Both the position numbers and the translations under genes were made by a program. The notes beneath the pieces were generated by a model, which was not told where the DNA came from, ran no database searches, and saw only the letters and a list, made by a program, of their open reading frames with translations. This document shows positions 1 to 8,313 of a stretch of DNA of 64,000 nt, one piece after another. Location: the NCBI GenBank assembly GCA_033808805.1, contig JAPXMY010000001.1, positions 321,180-385,179 of the forward strand. The letters run 5' to 3'. The stretch's first letter is position 1. Each line of letters opens with the position of its first letter. Source of the DNA: UBA1783 sp033808805 (GTDB lineage Bacteria > Bacillota_I > Bacilli_A > Erysipelotrichales > Erysipelotrichaceae).

Positions 1-774
1 TTTTTAGATTATGCAATACACCAGAATAAAAACGTAGGCCTGACTTTCTACGAATTTTCCAGTAAAAAAGTAGAAAGAGAAAAAAGAATTGTTCATCTTT
101 CAGATGTGCACAATGATTTGTTTGGAGAAAAAAACAGCAGATTAATTGAGTTAATTGAAAGCGCAAAGCCAGATTACATTTTTATTACGGGAGACTTATT
201 AGACTCAAGAAGAACAAACGTATACAGATGCTACTATTTAATTGAAAAAATTATTAAAATTGCCCCAATCTATTTTGTGACAGGAAATCATGAATCAAGA
301 AAGACGTTCTATCCAAAATTTAAAGAAAGCTTAATGGCGTTAGGGGTAAATGTTTTAGATGATCGCAAAGTTCAGCTGGAAGAAATATGCCTGGTGGGAA
401 TAGATGATCCGGGTTTTATAACAGAGCAAAATGAAGTAATTTATCGAAAGATAGTTGAAGAAAAACTACAGAAAATTGAACTGGAAAACTTTAATATCTT
501 GCTGGCTCATCGACCTCAATATATTGATGTATATTCTAAATTTGATTTTGATTTAGTTTTAAGTGGACATGCTCATGGAGGACAGATAAGACTGCCTTAT
601 ATCGGTGGATTGTTTTCACCCCAACAGGGAATACTTCCAAAATATACTACAGGAAAATACCATTTGAATAATACTGAAATGATTGTCTCTAGAGGATTGG
701 GTAACAGTCAATTTCCATTAAGAGTATTTAATAATCCTGAAATATTGGTTATTGATATAAAAAAAGATATTTAG
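1..774 (+). CDS. Metallophosphoesterase (YkuE-like), 5' partial
   Basis: The reading frame is open from base 1 to the stop at 772-774, so the 5' end lies outside the window; a GTG at 106 only looks like a start and falls inside the first metal motif. Visible calcineurin-type motifs, counted in window codons, are D-V-H (35-37), G-D-L-L-D (64-68), G-N-H-E (95-98) and G-H-A-H-G-G near 189-194, which together form the two-metal site. This set fits the YkuE/LpxG-like branch of phosphohydrolases, often membrane anchored through an N-terminal helix that would lie in the missing part. The substrate cannot be read from the sequence. It reads in the same direction as the zinc-ribbon gene downstream, with a 75-nt gap. 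Confidence 0.85.
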   Translation, partial: FLDYAIHQNKNVGLTFYEFSSKKVEREKRIVHLSDVHNDLFGEKNSRLIELIESAKPDYIFITGDLLDSRRTNVYRCYYLIEKIIKIAPIYFVTGNHESRKTFYPKFKESLMALGVNVLDDRKVQLEEICLVGIDDPGFITEQNEVIYRKIVEEKLQKIELENFNILLAHRPQYIDVYSKFDFDLVLSGHAHGGQIRLPYIGGLFSPQQGILPKYTTGKYHLNNTEMIVSRGLGNSQFPLRVFNNPEILVIDIKKDI

Positions 775-849
775 ATAATATTTTAAGTGATACAATTTAT
801 TTGTGAGTGATGTAAAAAATAATAATGTTTTTAAAGTAAGGAGAAAATT

Positions 850-1071
850 ATGAGAAAATGTCTAAGATGTGAAACAGAAATGATTGAAAATCTTAAAATT
901 GCCCCACCAAACAGTGTTGTCAGTATTGTTTTAAAAGAAAAAGCTATTAAGCCTTCTGCTGCTCCAATTGAGGCAGCTTTATGTCCAAAATGTGGTTATG
1001 TAGAGACATACATTGATATTGAACATAATAAAAAAGAAGAGTTGCAGTCAATTCTTAATAAAGAAAAATAA
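850..1071 (+). CDS. Small zinc-ribbon protein
   Basis: A 73-residue protein preceded by AAGGAG 7 nt before the ATG. It has a C-x-x-C pair near the N-terminus (C-L-R-C, residues 4-7) and a second C-P-K-C pair near residue 45, so it should hold one zinc as a ribbon. No other domain, signal peptide or membrane segment is seen. Proteins like this are common and uncharacterised in Bacillota; the function is unknown. It ends right before a strong bidirectional terminator. Confidence 0.7.
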   Translation: MRKCLRCETEMIENLKIAPPNSVVSIVLKEKAIKPSAAPIEAALCPKCGYVETYIDIEHNKKEELQSILNKEK

Positions 1072-1074
1072 TAA

Positions 1075-1127
1075 AAAACAATGGATTAATTATCAAAATG
1101 CTTAATGATAAGATCCATTGTTTTATT
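1075..1127. terminator. Bidirectional terminator
   Basis: A perfect 12-bp stem (AAAACAATGGAT at 1075-1086 with its complement at 1113-1124) lies between the convergent zinc-ribbon and amidohydrolase genes. The A- and T-rich stem ends provide U-tracts on both strands. Confidence 0.8.
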
Positions 1128-1144
1128 CTTTACTGGGCAAAATT

Positions 1145-2434
1145 TTAAAGAGTAGCTAAATATTTATCTAATTCTCTTTCGCAAATAGCATTCTTTTTAA
1201 TTTTTGGCTGTAGATACTTTTGATCTTTAAAGTGAACCAGATATGGTTTTCTGATGGTTGAAAAGCCATAAGTCAGAGGGTTTTCATCAACGACAATAAA
1301 GTCCGCTGATTTTCCTGCTTCAATAGATCCTGTTTCATTTTCTAAACCTAAAATAGAAGCATTGATCAATGTTCCGGTATGAAGAGCAAAATTTCTTGAT
1401 ACTCCAACCATCTTATGGAAATACTCCAATTCACGCCACATATCATAATGGGTAATAAAAGGACAGACTGAATCAGTTCCCAAGCCTACTGTAATGCCGT
1501 TTTCCAGGCATTTTTTAGTTCCTGAAAGGATTCCTTCCAGTAAAACCTTACTGTTGTAAAGAACAATTTCACTGGCTTTGGAAATATCAGGATCAAATTT
1601 AGCTAATGGAATTGCTGGAGAAATAGTACAGACTAAAACAGCAGCAGTTTTTTTAAATAAAGCAATTATTTCATCATCCATTGCCGCACCATGTTCAATG
1701 GTATCAACACCATTTTCTAAAGCCATAATGATGCCTTTAGGACTTTCTACATGGGCACAGACCTTTAAACCTAATGAATGGGCTTTATCACAGCAGGCTT
1801 TGACTTGCTCACTGTTCATTCTTAGTTCACCAGGTTCCCCTTTGACTTTAGCATCCAGTACTCCGCCAGTAATCATCAGTTTGATCCAGTCGACACCAGC
1901 TTTAGCATTGTCTTCAATAAACTTTTCAAATTCTTCAATGGTTTTTGCTCCATAGGCAACGGAACCTTCCATGTGTCCCCCTGGAATGGTAACAGCGCTA
2001 TCGGAGCTTAATACTCGTGGGCCACCAGTTTTTCCGTTATTTATTTCATCACGCAGCTGTGAATCAAAATTACCTAAACCACCAACAGTTCTAACGGTGG
2101 TAGTTCCGGATAAGAGCTCTGTTTTTAAAGCATTACGGCAGATGCTCTTGCCAATCTGCTGAAGAAGTTTATTGCTCATAATCAGTTTAGCCAGTTTAGT
2201 GCTGTCAGATTCTTTTTTCTTTGGAAAGCCCGTACCAGGAGTGTGAATATGTAAATTAATCAGTCCAGGGATAAGATACCTGCCTTGCAGATCTATAACA
2301 TTGTTTTCATTTGTATCTTTAGCCTCCTCAATACTAACAATAATTCCATTATCTACTGTAAGCATCATATTTTCCTGCAGCACCATATTTTTGGTTCCAT
2401 TTAAAATATTGACATTGGTATAAATAGTTTTCAT
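1145..2434 (-). CDS. Amidohydrolase family protein (imidazolonepropionase / prolidase-like)
   Basis: A 429-residue metal-dependent hydrolase of the amidohydrolase superfamily, predicted cytoplasmic. The metal ligands are visible in order: H-x-H in L-H-I-H-T-P-G after the N-terminal beta segment, H in A-H-V-E-S, H in E-H-G-A-A-M, and D in G-L-G-T-D-S near the C-terminus. These fit the group annotated as imidazolonepropionase-like or Xaa-Pro dipeptidase-like; the substrate is not deducible. The ATG at 2434 is preferred over an in-frame GTG at 2449 because the GTG overlaps a TATAAT box. Neither has a clear ribosome-binding site, and TATAAT sits exactly 6 nt before the ATG, so the mRNA may be leaderless. 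It is divergent from the DUF554 gene. Confidence 0.8.
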   Translation of the reverse strand: MKTIYTNVNILNGTKNMVLQENMMLTVDNGIIVSIEEAKDTNENNVIDLQGRYLIPGLINLHIHTPGTGFPKKKESDSTKLAKLIMSNKLLQQIGKSICRNALKTELLSGTTTVRTVGGLGNFDSQLRDEINNGKTGGPRVLSSDSAVTIPGGHMEGSVAYGAKTIEEFEKFIEDNAKAGVDWIKLMITGGVLDAKVKGEPGELRMNSEQVKACCDKAHSLGLKVCAHVESPKGIIMALENGVDTIEHGAAMDDEIIALFKKTAAVLVCTISPAIPLAKFDPDISKASEIVLYNSKVLLEGILSGTKKCLENGITVGLGTDSVCPFITHYDMWRELEYFHKMVGVSRNFALHTGTLINASILGLENETGSIEAGKSADFIVVDENPLTYGFSTIRKPYLVHFKDQKYLQPKIKKNAICERELDKYLATL

Positions 2435-2440
2435 AAAATA

Positions 2441-2446
2441 ATTATA
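2441..2446 (-). promoter_or_regulatory. -10 box for a possibly leaderless amidohydrolase mRNA
   Basis: On the minus strand AGTGTATAAT precedes the ATG at 2434, with 6 nt between TATAAT and the start codon. Transcription would begin at or next to the A of the ATG. No good -35 hexamer is seen at the usual distance, so the assignment rests on the -10 box and the missing Shine-Dalgarno sequence. Confidence 0.45.
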
Positions 2447-2470
2447 CACTTAAAAATAAAAAAGTTCTTT

Positions 2471-2499
2471 TTGTTTTGAAATAAAGGTATTATTATATA
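2471..2499 (+). promoter_or_regulatory. Promoter for the DUF554 gene
   Basis: TTGTTT (2471-2476) and TATATA (2494-2499) with a 17-nt spacer; a purine-rich ribosome-binding site (GGGTGG) follows before the ATG at 2522. Confidence 0.5.
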
Positions 2500-2521
2500 G
2501 GGAAAAGGGTGGTGTTATTTT

Positions 2522-3199
2522 ATGTATGGAGCAATCATTAATGCAGCACTGGTAATACTGGGAACAACTGTAGGAATGATTATTGGTAAATTCCTAAAAG
2601 AAGAACTACAAAATCAACTGGTCATAGCGATGGGATTGTGTGTTCTTTATATTGGTATCGATGGAATGTTGGAAATGAGATCAGCCTTAAATATGTTGTT
2701 GTCAATGTCAATAGGAACGATGATAGGAAATGTTATTGATTTGGATGGAATGATTGTCAGACTGGGAGAAAAGATACAGGAAAAGTTCAGTTCTAAATCA
2801 CCAATTGCTTCAGGCTTTGTTAATGCTTCACTGTTGTTTTGTGTAGGTGGTATGGCTATTGTAGGTTCAATTCAGGATGGTTTAACTTCTGATTACAGCA
2901 TTCTTTTAATGAAAGGTATTATTGATGCTGTCAGTGCAATAGTTTTGGCCGCCAAATATGGTATTGGGGTTTACTTTTCGGCTGCTTTTGTTTTGATTTA
3001 TGAAGGGTTACTGAGTATTTTGGCTTTGGTAATTGCTCCAGTATTAACCAGTGAATGCATTGTTCAGCTTTCAGCAGTTGGTTCAATCGTGCTTTTAGCG
3101 GTTGGTTTAAATATGCTCAATATGATTAAAGCCAAACCAATGAATATGGTTCCAGCAATAATTTTAAGTGCTATTTTAACGATTGTATTTAAAATTTAG
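2522..3199 (+). CDS. DUF554 family membrane protein
   Basis: A 225-residue polytopic membrane protein matching the DUF554 (YdfK-like) family. It opens with a hydrophobic segment rich in small residues (G-A-I-I-N-A-A-L-V-I-L-G), and about six to seven membrane segments with G-x-x-I-G packing motifs follow. The family has no established function, though a transport role is often assumed. The gene has its own promoter and ribosome-binding site and no co-transcribed partner; the next gene (degV) has a separate promoter. Confidence 0.75.
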   Translation: MYGAIINAALVILGTTVGMIIGKFLKEELQNQLVIAMGLCVLYIGIDGMLEMRSALNMLLSMSIGTMIGNVIDLDGMIVRLGEKIQEKFSSKSPIASGFVNASLLFCVGGMAIVGSIQDGLTSDYSILLMKGIIDAVSAIVLAAKYGIGVYFSAAFVLIYEGLLSILALVIAPVLTSECIVQLSAVGSIVLLAVGLNMLNMIKAKPMNMVPAIILSAILTIVFKI

Positions 3200-3203
3200 A
3201 TTT

Positions 3204-3232
3204 TTGACAATTTAGTAGTGATTTAATATACT
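3204..3232 (+). promoter_or_regulatory. Promoter for the degV-family gene
   Basis: A consensus -35 TTGACA (3204-3209), a 17-nt spacer and a -10 TATACT (3227-3232). It starts 5 nt after the DUF554 stop and about 70 nt upstream of the degV ATG. Confidence 0.75.
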
Positions 3233-3302
3233 TGAAATATTGAAAATTTTAACGAAATAAGGTTAATAATAAGATTGAAAAAGATGAAAACAAGGGGGAA
3301 AT

Positions 3303-4151
3303 ATGATTAGAGTATTTGTAGATTCGGGAAGCAGTATTAAACAGAACGAAAAAGAAAAGTATGATGTTGAAATACTTCCTTTAAAACTATTATTAGGTGA
3401 TAAAGAGTATTTAGATGGTGTGGATTTAACGATGGAAGAATTTTATCATGCCTTAATAGAAGAAAAACAGTTTCCTAAAACCTCACTTCCAAACATGGTT
3501 GAAGCTAAAGAAAGAGTTATGGAATATGTAAATCAGGGTGATGATGTAATTGTTATTCCGATTTCTAAAGGGATTTCTTCAACCTACAGCACACTGTATA
3601 TGTTGTTTCAAGATGAAGAAAAAGTTCACGTGATTGATTGTAAATCTGTTGTTGGCGGAATTAAACTCATCGTTGAAGAAATAAACAGGTATCGTGATCA
3701 GCCAATTGAGTTTGTTTTGCAGAAAATAGAAGAAATACTGCCAAAAATCAGAGTACTGGCAATACCAGATACACTGGAGTATCTATATCGAGGCGGAAGA
3801 CTATCAAAGGCAGCATATGTTGCTGGCAATGTAATGCAGTTAAAGCCGTTTATCGCCATTGATAACCTGGATGGCGGGGTTAAAATGGTTGGTAAAGTTC
3901 TGGGTAGAAAAAAGGCTCTTAAAATGTTAGCCAATTATTTAGAAACAGAAGACTGTGATACAAGTTATCCAATCATCCCTTCATATACCTATGATGAAAC
4001 AAATCTTGATGAACTGATTTCATTAACTAACAATAAATATAAAGAGGCAATGGTCGAATATGATAATCTTGACCCAGCAATTGCCTGTCACTGGGGTCCA
4101 GGAGCATTTGGTTATATCTTTGTATCTAAACATGCTTATAAAGAAAAATAG
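3303..4151 (+). CDS. DegV family fatty-acid-binding protein
   Basis: A 282-residue DegV-type protein. It starts with the family pattern V-D-S-G-S and contains I-S-K-G-I-S-S-T-Y-S-T near residues 83-93, which corresponds to the conserved S-G-x-x-S-T-Y segment that binds the fatty-acid carboxylate. Known relatives (FakB) present fatty acids to the kinase FakA for phospholipid synthesis; no fakA gene is in this window. Length is normal and there is no signal peptide. GGGGGAA lies just before the ATG. The gene is monocistronic, between its own promoter and a downstream hairpin. Confidence 0.85.
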   Translation: MIRVFVDSGSSIKQNEKEKYDVEILPLKLLLGDKEYLDGVDLTMEEFYHALIEEKQFPKTSLPNMVEAKERVMEYVNQGDDVIVIPISKGISSTYSTLYMLFQDEEKVHVIDCKSVVGGIKLIVEEINRYRDQPIEFVLQKIEEILPKIRVLAIPDTLEYLYRGGRLSKAAYVAGNVMQLKPFIAIDNLDGGVKMVGKVLGRKKALKMLANYLETEDCDTSYPIIPSYTYDETNLDELISLTNNKYKEAMVEYDNLDPAIACHWGPGAFGYIFVSKHAYKEK

Positions 4152-4181
4152 CATATCGCAAAATACACTATTTTTAACATG

Positions 4182-4225
4182 AGACTTTCTTTAAATTTTT
4201 TAAAGTTTACTGAGAGTCTTTTTTA
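4182..4225 (+). terminator. Terminator after the degV-family gene
   Basis: An imperfect hairpin (AGACT at 4182-4186 with AGTCT at 4215-4219, plus an inner CTTTAAA/TTTAAAG pair) is followed by a run of six T. Its 3' part overlaps the last codons of the small minus-strand gene at 4207-4344. Confidence 0.55.
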
Positions 4226-4344
4226 AATAGAACAAACAAACCAACAAGTCCAATCGGAATGGATAAAAGGAATGCAGGACTGATAATTGTGTTGATCAGT
4301 ATCGCAAATAATAATATTCCAATACCTCTTAATTCATTTTTCAT
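4207..4344 (-). CDS. 45-residue two-helix membrane protein
   Basis: This short minus-strand frame has an ATG at 4344 and a stop at 4209-4207. Support is strong for its size: AGAGG 6 nt before the ATG, and a promoter TTTACA-N16-TATAAT just upstream. The product starts with a short charged stretch (M-K-N-E-L-R), continues with two hydrophobic segments (about residues 7-22 and 24-40, with a proline between them) and ends in the charged tail K-K-D-S-Q. That fits a small integral membrane hairpin. The family is not recognised. It lies downstream of argS on the same strand but is separated from it by the argS terminator, so it is probably transcribed alone. Confidence 0.6.
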   Translation of the reverse strand: MKNELRGIGILLFAILINTIISPAFLLSIPIGLVGLFVLFKKDSQ

Positions 4345-4382
4345 AACAACCTCTAATGACAACTCGATTTATTTACATGTTT

Positions 4383-4410
4383 ATTATAGTAGTTTAGAAA
4401 GAATTGTAAA
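4383..4410 (-). promoter_or_regulatory. Promoter for the 45-residue membrane protein
   Basis: On the minus strand TTTACA (4410-4405), a 16-nt spacer and TATAAT (4388-4383). The start codon lies about 40 nt downstream. Confidence 0.65.
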
Positions 4411-4480
4411 AAGGAAACACCACAAAACCACAAAATGATAAAAAAGTTGAAAACTGTGTTATGAAAACTTAGGTTTCAAA

Positions 4481-4509
4481 TAAAAAGTGCATCAGTGATG
4501 ACACACTTT
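4481..4509 (-). terminator. Terminator after argS
   Basis: On the minus strand AAAGTG and CATC pair with GATG and CACTTT (4509-4484, one small bulge), followed by TTTTTATTT. It separates argS from the small membrane protein gene. Confidence 0.65.
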
Positions 4510-4530
4510 AAGTATTGCAACAATTAATAT

Positions 4531-6174
4531 TTACATTCTTTCAGGTGAAGAAACACCAATTAAATCCAGAGCATTCTTTAAGGTAATTCTGATAGCTTCA
4601 ACTAGTGCCAATCGTTCTTTTGATAGCTTTATATTGTTTTCATCACAAATTTTATTAGTTGCATAGAACGAATGAAAATATTGAGCTAATTTTTGAATAT
4701 AATTACACATTTTATGAGGAGCTCTGGTTTTAGCGGCATCAGCCACAACAGAGGTAAATTCACCAATATGTTTTAATAAGGCAATTTCTTTTTCGCAGTT
4801 TAACAGAGAATAATGCTCCAATTTTTCAGCAGGGTATTGTCTTAAAACCGAGCAAATTCTAGCGTAGGCATATTGAGCATAATATACCGGATTGTCATTT
4901 GTTTCTGATTTGGCCAAAGTAAAATCAAAATCAAGATGAGTGTCAACGGCTTTGCAGACAAAGAAATATCTAGCAGCATCTAATCCGACCTCATCAACTA
5001 ATTCTCTAATAGTAATGGCATTGCCGGTACGTTTGCTCATTTTAACTTCAATTCCATCTTCAACAAGTCGAACCATTTGAATTAAGTCTACTTCTAAAGC
5101 ATCTTTTGGGTGACCCAGAGCTGTCATAGCTGCTTTCATTCTAGCTACATAGCCATGATGATCAGCTCCCCAGAGATTAACCAGTTTTTCATAGCCTCTT
5201 TCAAACTTGTGCTGATGATAAGCAATATCTGGTGTCAGATAAGTATAGAAACCATCAGATTTCTTTAAAACTCGATCTTTATCATCACCATATTCAGTAC
5301 TTTTAAACCAGAAAGCTCCATCCTGCTGGTAAGTAAGATTCATGGAAATCATCTTTTCCAGCGCCTTTTCGACTCTATTTTCATCAACAATAGATTTTTC
5401 AGAAACCCATGAATCAAAATGGCAGCCATAATAAGCCAAATCTGCTTTTATGCGGTTAAGCTGTCTATTTCTTCCTTCCCATTTAAAGAAGTCTACAGCT
5501 TCCTGTTTGGCACTGTGAAGATAGTTGTCACCGACATCATCAATGATTTCTTTAGTAATTTCAATGATATCTTCGCCGTAATAGCCATCAGCAGGAATAG
5601 TGAAATCCAGTCCATAATATTGACGATAGCGTCCATAAATTGATTCGCCCAGCATATCGATTTGATTACCAGCATCATTGATGTAGTATTCTCTCAAATA
5701 ATCATAGCCAGATTTTTTTAACAGACGACAAATTACATCTCCCCAGGCTGCTCCTCTGGCATGTCCACAATGTAAAGGCCCAGTAGGATTGGCAGAGACA
5801 TATTCAACCAGGATTTTCAAGTTGTTACCGCTGTTGTTTTTACCATAATCATCCTTGGCATCGATAACTGTATTGATAATTTCAGCCAACACTTCACTTT
5901 TAATAAAGAAATTTATAAAACCAACACCAGCTACTTCAATCTTTTCAGCAATTTCACAGGTTTCGTTTAATTTTTCGACCAACATATTAGCTGTAATACT
6001 TGGCTTTTGTTTAACTGACTTGGTAAGTTTCATGGCGATATTAGTAGAATAATCACCATTATTACTATCTTTTGGAATTTCAATAACAACAAAATCATCC
6101 TCTAGTTCAATATTAAAAGTCGAAAAAACTGCTTCGGTAATTTTATTTTTTAAGAGATTTTCGATTTTATTCAT
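4531..6174 (-). CDS. argS: Arginyl-tRNA synthetase
   Basis: A 547-residue class I aminoacyl-tRNA synthetase that charges tRNA-Arg in the cytoplasm. Visible are the N-terminal additional domain, the HIGH-type motif as H-C-G-H within G-P-L-H-C-G-H-A-R-G, and the KMSKS-type loop as K-M-S-K-R. The C-terminal DALR anticodon-binding region ends in the usual tail G-V-S-S-P-E-R-M. Length is normal for bacterial ArgS. AGGTG lies 8 nt before the ATG. It is divergent from murQ, and the leader is too short for a T-box. Confidence 0.95.
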   Translation of the reverse strand: MNKIENLLKNKITEAVFSTFNIELEDDFVVIEIPKDSNNGDYSTNIAMKLTKSVKQKPSITANMLVEKLNETCEIAEKIEVAGVGFINFFIKSEVLAEIINTVIDAKDDYGKNNSGNNLKILVEYVSANPTGPLHCGHARGAAWGDVICRLLKKSGYDYLREYYINDAGNQIDMLGESIYGRYRQYYGLDFTIPADGYYGEDIIEITKEIIDDVGDNYLHSAKQEAVDFFKWEGRNRQLNRIKADLAYYGCHFDSWVSEKSIVDENRVEKALEKMISMNLTYQQDGAFWFKSTEYGDDKDRVLKKSDGFYTYLTPDIAYHQHKFERGYEKLVNLWGADHHGYVARMKAAMTALGHPKDALEVDLIQMVRLVEDGIEVKMSKRTGNAITIRELVDEVGLDAARYFFVCKAVDTHLDFDFTLAKSETNDNPVYYAQYAYARICSVLRQYPAEKLEHYSLLNCEKEIALLKHIGEFTSVVADAAKTRAPHKMCNYIQKLAQYFHSFYATNKICDENNIKLSKERLALVEAIRITLKNALDLIGVSSPERM

Positions 6175-6318
6175 AATTTAACACCTTTTCTTCCTTGCAC
6201 GAAAAATTTTAACACATTTATCTAAAATAATAAATATCTAAAGGTCAATCACCAGATTATGCTGTTTAATAAACATATAAAATATGATAACATTAAATCC
6301 AGTGAGGTAAGTCAAAAT

Positions 6319-7206
6319 ATGGTGAATATTAGTAATTTGAAGACAGAAGTTAGAAACGAAAAGACAATGAATCTGGATTTGTTATCAGTAAAAGAAATCA
6401 TTGAAATTATGAATGATGAAGATATTAATGTTATTGAAACAATTAAAAAGTCATTGCCTGAAATTGAAAAATTAATTAATACGACAATTGAAGTAATCGC
6501 TGATGGAGGAAGAATCATCTATATCGGTGCCGGAACAAGTGGCAGAATGGGTTTGATGGACGCTGTAGAATGTCGACCAACTTTCAATTGTGATGATGAG
6601 TTTATCGGTTTGATTGCTGGTGGTGAAAAAGCGTTTATCAGAGCAGCTGAAGGCGCAGAAGATTCTAAAGAGATGGCAGTTGCGGATTTAAAAAATATCA
6701 ATCTATCTTCAAAAGATATCGTTATCGGTATTGCGGCAAGTGGAAGAACTCCATATGTCATTGGTGGTTTAGAATATGCCAGAGAAGTAGGAGCAAAAAC
6801 AGGAAGTGTCTGCTGCAACTACAGTACTGAAATATCAAAATATTCTCAAAATCCAGTTGAAGTAAATGCAGGATCAGAAGTATTAACAGGATCTACCAGA
6901 TTAAAAGCTGGAACCTGTCAGAAGATTATCCTGAATATGATTTCAACTGCTACAATGATTAAATCTGGAAAAGTTTATGGAAATTTAATGGTAGATGTCC
7001 AGGCAACAAACGAAAAACTTGTTGAAAGATGCAAGAGAATTGTTATGGAAGCGACAGGAGTTAACAGAGAAACAGCCAGTGAAGCATTGAGTAAATGTGA
7101 TAATAACTGTAAAGTGGCAATTGTAATGATTTTGCTGGGAATTGATGAAAAAGAAGCAACCAAAAAACTTGAAGTTTCAAAAGGATTTATCAGAAAAGTT
7201 ATTTAG
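6319..7206 (+). CDS. murQ: N-acetylmuramic acid 6-phosphate etherase
   Basis: A 295-residue lyase that removes the lactyl ether from MurNAc-6-phosphate to give GlcNAc-6-phosphate during peptidoglycan recycling. The SIS sugar-isomerase fold is marked by I-G-A-G-T-S-G-R-M-G, with S-V-K-E-I-I-E-I-M-N-D-E-D upstream as in the family. The ATG at 6319 is chosen over an in-frame ATG at 6259: it has TGAGGT ten nt upstream, gives the usual family length, and the upstream stretch contains the likely -10 box. No MurNAc PTS transporter or MurR regulator is nearby, so the substrate supply is encoded elsewhere. Confidence 0.92.
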   Translation: MVNISNLKTEVRNEKTMNLDLLSVKEIIEIMNDEDINVIETIKKSLPEIEKLINTTIEVIADGGRIIYIGAGTSGRMGLMDAVECRPTFNCDDEFIGLIAGGEKAFIRAAEGAEDSKEMAVADLKNINLSSKDIVIGIAASGRTPYVIGGLEYAREVGAKTGSVCCNYSTEISKYSQNPVEVNAGSEVLTGSTRLKAGTCQKIILNMISTATMIKSGKVYGNLMVDVQATNEKLVERCKRIVMEATGVNRETASEALSKCDNNCKVAIVMILLGIDEKEATKKLEVSKGFIRKVI

Positions 7207-7240
7207 AAAAAAGAGAATTTAAATTCTCCTGAATTAACAA

Positions 7241-7269
7241 AAAACAGACTTCAAACAGGTCTGTTTTTT
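7241..7269. terminator. Bidirectional terminator between murQ and the radical SAM gene
   Basis: A perfect 9-bp stem AAAACAGAC (7241-7249) with GTCTGTTTT (7259-7267) and a T-tract. The stop codon of the minus-strand gene (7270-7268) lies in this tract. Confidence 0.8.
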
Positions 7270-8269
7270 AATATCTTCTGCTTCCAGAGTGTCTTTCATC
7301 GGTAACATCATAAACCTGTAATTTATGTTCTTGCTGGAAACATAAACGATAATGATGATATAAATCTCTAATTCCGTATAGTTTATTGCCTTGATAATCG
7401 CCATATTGTTTTGCCAGTTCTGTAAAAACAGGAAATGAAGCATAATATTTTTCATCCAGCAATTCAATCTCCTTAATTAAAGAAAGTGCATTTTTGTTCT
7501 CATATTCTTTAATATTATCAGCTCTAAGAGAAATAATTATCAGTCTGTTTTGTTGGTTTATCGGATCAGTTTCACCAAGCCATTCAGATTCAGTTTTATA
7601 AATGTTATGGTTAAACAGTTTTATTGCTTCAGAAGAAAGCAGCAAGAGATCGTCCTTGGTTAATCTGACATCTTTTAGTGATTTTCCTCTACCTTCTTGA
7701 TGTGGGATGAAGAGTCTTATTTTCTTACTTCCTTCTTTTTTTAAAACAGCAACTAATTCATTTATTTGCTTAATATTTTCTTTTGTCAGCGGAATTGAAA
7801 CAGAAAATGGAATATGATATTTATTTGCTGCTTTCATCATCCGAAACAACAAATTGAAATCACCTTTTCTTCCAGCAAAACGGTCATGATATTCTTCAAG
7901 TCCATAAAATGTAAAGTTCAATTCTTTTATACCTTCTTTTTTAAGCATCAGCATGAGAGCATCACATTGATTATCGTTTCTCATTTCCATGCCATTACAC
8001 TGTAAGAATTCTGACATTGGACTTCCTAACTGGTTGAGTGTAGACAGCGCTGCTTCAAGATGAGGATGCTCCATAGAATAGCCAAAAGAAAAAGAAGTTT
8101 TAAGATGCGGTAAACATTCATTTATCTCATCAATAAAACGCTTAGCAATAACTGCGCTTTTTTCCCAATTTATACCTTCAACTTTACCATCCCAGGATAA
8201 CAGACAATACCTGCAGCGACTAAAACAAGGAGCGCATAAATTTTGTATCATTACAGAAGTTGTTTTCAT
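7268..8269 (-). CDS. Radical SAM protein of unknown function
   Basis: A 333-residue protein with the radical SAM cluster motif C-x3-C-x2-C (C-F-S-R-C-R-Y-C, about residues 15-22) close to the N-terminus. That motif binds a [4Fe-4S] cluster and cleaves S-adenosylmethionine. An extra cysteine stands just before it (C-A-P-C). No SPASM or other auxiliary cluster domain is evident. The C-terminal 80 residues are charged and unassigned. It is the last gene of a minus-strand group, 44 nt after a degenerate nucleoside hydrolase and behind an intact one, suggesting a link to nucleoside or nucleotide chemistry. No clear ribosome-binding site is seen. The exact function cannot be assigned. Confidence 0.7.
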   Translation of the reverse strand: MKTTSVMIQNLCAPCFSRCRYCLLSWDGKVEGINWEKSAVIAKRFIDEINECLPHLKTSFSFGYSMEHPHLEAALSTLNQLGSPMSEFLQCNGMEMRNDNQCDALMLMLKKEGIKELNFTFYGLEEYHDRFAGRKGDFNLLFRMMKAANKYHIPFSVSIPLTKENIKQINELVAVLKKEGSKKIRLFIPHQEGRGKSLKDVRLTKDDLLLLSSEAIKLFNHNIYKTESEWLGETDPINQQNRLIIISLRADNIKEYENKNALSLIKEIELLDEKYYASFPVFTELAKQYGDYQGNKLYGIRDLYHHYRLCFQQEHKLQVYDVTDERHSGSRRY

Positions 8270-8313
8270 ATAATTTTTTCGATTAAATCATTCATAATCT
8301 AAAGTATATTTCT

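Noticed and set aside
1578..1955. Plus-strand open frame opposite the amidohydrolase
   Set aside because: It is antisense to a clearly conserved coding region and has no ribosome-binding site or recognisable domain.
6175..6318. T-box leader for argS
   Set aside because: The argS leader is under 90 nt and has no specifier hairpin or T-box sequence.
8278..8304. Nine-codon leader peptide overlapping the radical SAM start
   Set aside because: A short ATG frame ends in TGA overlapping the radical SAM ATG, but it has no ribosome-binding site or attenuator structure.
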